DNA of 64,000 nucleotides from Cystobacter fuscus (GTDB taxonomy: Bacteria > Myxococcota > Myxococcia > Myxococcales > Myxococcaceae): assembly GCF_002305875.1 (NCBI RefSeq), contig NZ_CP022098.1, positions 12,276,001 to 12,340,000 on the forward strand, written 5' to 3'. The notes under the pieces were generated by a model that saw only the letters and a program-made list of their open reading frames with translations, did no database searches and was not told the DNA's origin. Position numbers and translations under genes: made by a program. How positions within the stretch are numbered: the stretch's first letter is position 1; every line of letters begins with the position of its first letter. Shown here one piece after another: positions 62,531 through 64,000 of the stretch.

Positions 62531-64000
62531 ATGAAGCCGCACCGCGCGTGGGGAGGCTGGCTGCTGCCCGTCCTCTTCCTCGAGTCCGCGTGTGTCACCG
62601 CCCCGCCGCGAGGGAGTGGGGTGCCCGCGGCGGAGCCCGGCCCCGCGCCGGCCATCGAATACACCCTGGACGTCCTGGAGCCGGGCGCCGTCCCTGCGCG
62701 TCCGGTGCCCCTCCCCCCGGCCGAGTTCCAGCGGGCCCTGCGGCGGCTCTCACGCGACATGCGGCTGACGGGGGCCCCCGCGCACGAGGCCGCCCGCACG
62801 CTGTTGAACGCGCCGCCGCCACCGGAGCCGGACGTCGAGCACCTGGACATGCAGGGCCAGTGGCTGCTGGAGCACTACGGCGGCCAGAGCTACACCTTCG
62901 TGCCCTTGAGCCAGACGGGCCTGGTGCCCCTGTCGCCCGAGGCGGAGGAGGCCTTGAGGGTGAAGTACCTGAGGTGGTGCGAGCGCCGGGGCGGAGGCGA
63001 CTGTCTGGGGTTGTTGGAGGATGGGCCCCATCTGCGCGCGGAGGACCGGCGCACCCTGGCGCTGGCGCTGGCGTTCGGCCCGGTGCTGGACGAGACGCGC
63101 GCGGCGCTCGGGCGCGAGTTGCTGGACGTGAGGGCCATGGTGTCCCTGATTGTCTGGACGGTGGCGCTCTACTGCGCGGCGTGGGTGGTGCCCGAGCCCA
63201 CCACCAAGGCCCTGGCCGCGGGGCTCACGGTGATTCTGCTGGCGTGGCTGGGGGTGGAAACCCTGTGGGGGCTGATGGACGGCTACAGCCGCATGGCCAT
63301 GGCGGCGCGCGAGGCCACCACCTTCGAGGAGTTGCGCGCGGCGGGTGAGGGCTTCGGCACGGTGCTGGGGGAGGACGCGGCGCGGACGATGATTCTGGCG
63401 GTGACGACGCTCGGCGGGCGCACGCTGGGAGAGATGGCGGCGCGGGTGAAGTCCCTGCCGGGCCATGGGCTGGCGGGAGCGCGGTGGAAGGCGCAGGGAG
63501 GGAGCGCGGTGCTGGAGCCCGGCATGGCGCTGTCGGGCGAGGAAGCCCTGGCGCAGACGGTGGCGACAGTGCAGCAGGTGGCGATGTCGGCCCGAGGCCC
63601 CCTGGCGGTGGTGATGCTCAAGCAGGGTGGGGGGAAGGGTTCGGGGGGAGGTGGCTCCACCACCCTCATTCGCCACCGGGGCGGCAACGTGCAGGTGGAG
63701 CTCGCCAATGGACAACGCTGGCATCTGCCACGCGGTAAATCCCTGGCGGATATTCCCACGACAGACAAGGTGGGGGACCAGCTCCAGGAGGCGGTTACCC
63801 AGGCCGCGAGGGAATGGGGGCCCGGAAGGCTCACTCCCAATGAGCAAATTGCCATCCAGGATGCCCTGAGCAAGGGCAAGTATTGGCTGGCTCGGCTCCT
63901 GGAGCGTGAGGCCCGGGGGCGTTACGTGCAAGAACGGGTAAAAACCCAATTTCAGTCGCTCTACAAATTCGATCTCAACAAGGGTGTGGATGTAATTGAC
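62531..64000 (+). CDS. SitA-like lipoprotein toxin, incomplete at right edge
   Basis: At least 490 residues, running past the window with no stop. An N-terminal lipoprotein signal (L-E-S-A-C, Cys about 21) is followed by a conserved mid-region (H-L-D-M-Q-G-Q-W-L-L-E-H-Y-G-G, C-E-R-R-G-G-G-D-C-L-G-L-L) and two hydrophobic segments near residues 200-240 (V-S-L-I-V-W-T-V-A-L-Y, then L-T-V-I-L-L-A-W-L-G), the layout of large SitA-family toxins. A Gly-rich linker near 365 separates the toxin tail (I-P-T-T-D-K-V-G-D-Q-L, Y-V-Q-E-R-V-K-T-Q, N-K-G-V-D-V-I-D). The tail is visibly AT-richer at third positions than the rest, as expected for a swapped toxin domain. Its immunity gene should lie just right of the window. 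Confidence 0.8.
   Translation, partial: MKPHRAWGGWLLPVLFLESACVTAPPRGSGVPAAEPGPAPAIEYTLDVLEPGAVPARPVPLPPAEFQRALRRLSRDMRLTGAPAHEAARTLLNAPPPPEPDVEHLDMQGQWLLEHYGGQSYTFVPLSQTGLVPLSPEAEEALRVKYLRWCERRGGGDCLGLLEDGPHLRAEDRRTLALALAFGPVLDETRAALGRELLDVRAMVSLIVWTVALYCAAWVVPEPTTKALAAGLTVILLAWLGVETLWGLMDGYSRMAMAAREATTFEELRAAGEGFGTVLGEDAARTMILAVTTLGGRTLGEMAARVKSLPGHGLAGARWKAQGGSAVLEPGMALSGEEALAQTVATVQQVAMSARGPLAVVMLKQGGGKGSGGGGSTTLIRHRGGNVQVELANGQRWHLPRGKSLADIPTTDKVGDQLQEAVTQAAREWGPGRLTPNEQIAIQDALSKGKYWLARLLEREARGRYVQERVKTQFQSLYKFDLNKGVDVID

Overview
The window is high-GC DNA (third codon positions almost always G or C) from a myxobacterium, most likely of the Cystobacterineae (Archangium/Cystobacter/Melittangium-like). 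This is inferred from the gene content: a bacM-parB-parA block beside rsmG-mnmG with a dense parS cluster, many lipoproteins, Ser/Thr kinases, a DUF2381 protein, and lipoprotein toxin/immunity pairs of the kind exchanged between myxobacterial cells (SitA/SitI-like). No rRNA, tRNA, CRISPR array or insertion sequence was recognised.

Layout. (1) 1-4.1 kb: a polymorphic-toxin locus with a lipoprotein carrying a C-terminal Tox-REase-5-like nuclease domain, its Imm52-like immunity gene, a reverse-strand DUF3396 immunity gene, and two recombination scars (a ~96% identical, internally deleted Imm52 copy and the last codons of a second DUF3396 gene). (2) 4.1-12.9 kb, minus strand: a three-gene cassette encoding an SH3-domain exported protein, a ~1,660-residue protein with papain-like and M23-like regions, and an ~850-residue protein ending in a lysozyme-like domain. 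(3) 13-20.6 kb: a royal-jelly/yellow-family lipoprotein with a divergent LysR regulator, a PEGA pseudokinase, a nitronate monooxygenase-like enzyme with a divergent LysR regulator, and two envelope proteins. (4) 20.6-29.2 kb: a Fic protein, a giant ankyrin-repeat lipoprotein and two exported proteins. (5) 29.3-33.9 kb: a small protein, a triple KaiC-domain ATPase and a GAF/GAF histidine kinase in one operon. (6) 34-45 kb: a GapN-type aldehyde dehydrogenase, a second lipoprotein toxin/immunity-like pair, an MFS transporter, a CBS protein, a site-2 protease and the ergothioneine genes egtB-egtD. (7) 45.2-53.5 kb: the chromosome-partition and origin-proximal block (lipoprotein, bacM, parB, parA, a 12-site parS array, a third toxin/SUKH immunity pair, rsmG, mnmG). 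(8) 53.6-57.8 kb: two tandem paralogous lipoproteins and an M16 zinc protease. (9) 57.9-64 kb: a truncated SitA-like N-terminus, a fourth toxin/immunity-like pair, an active Ser/Thr kinase followed by a DUF2381 protein, and an intact SitA-like toxin that runs off the right edge.

Main themes. The window holds at least five separate toxin or toxin/immunity loci dispersed among housekeeping genes, and both ends show recombination debris: duplicated immunity fragments, a copied promoter plus N-terminus, and a base-composition drop in a toxin C-terminus. This fits repeated acquisition and domain swapping of contact-transferred lipoprotein toxins. The partition region is organised as parA and parB separated by a strong hairpin at the parB translation start, beside a parS array that has itself grown by a ~280-bp tandem duplication and is flanked by a toxin/immunity pair. 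The most unusual single systems are the peptidoglycan-hydrolase cassette, the triple-KaiC/histidine-kinase operon and the PEGA pseudokinase.
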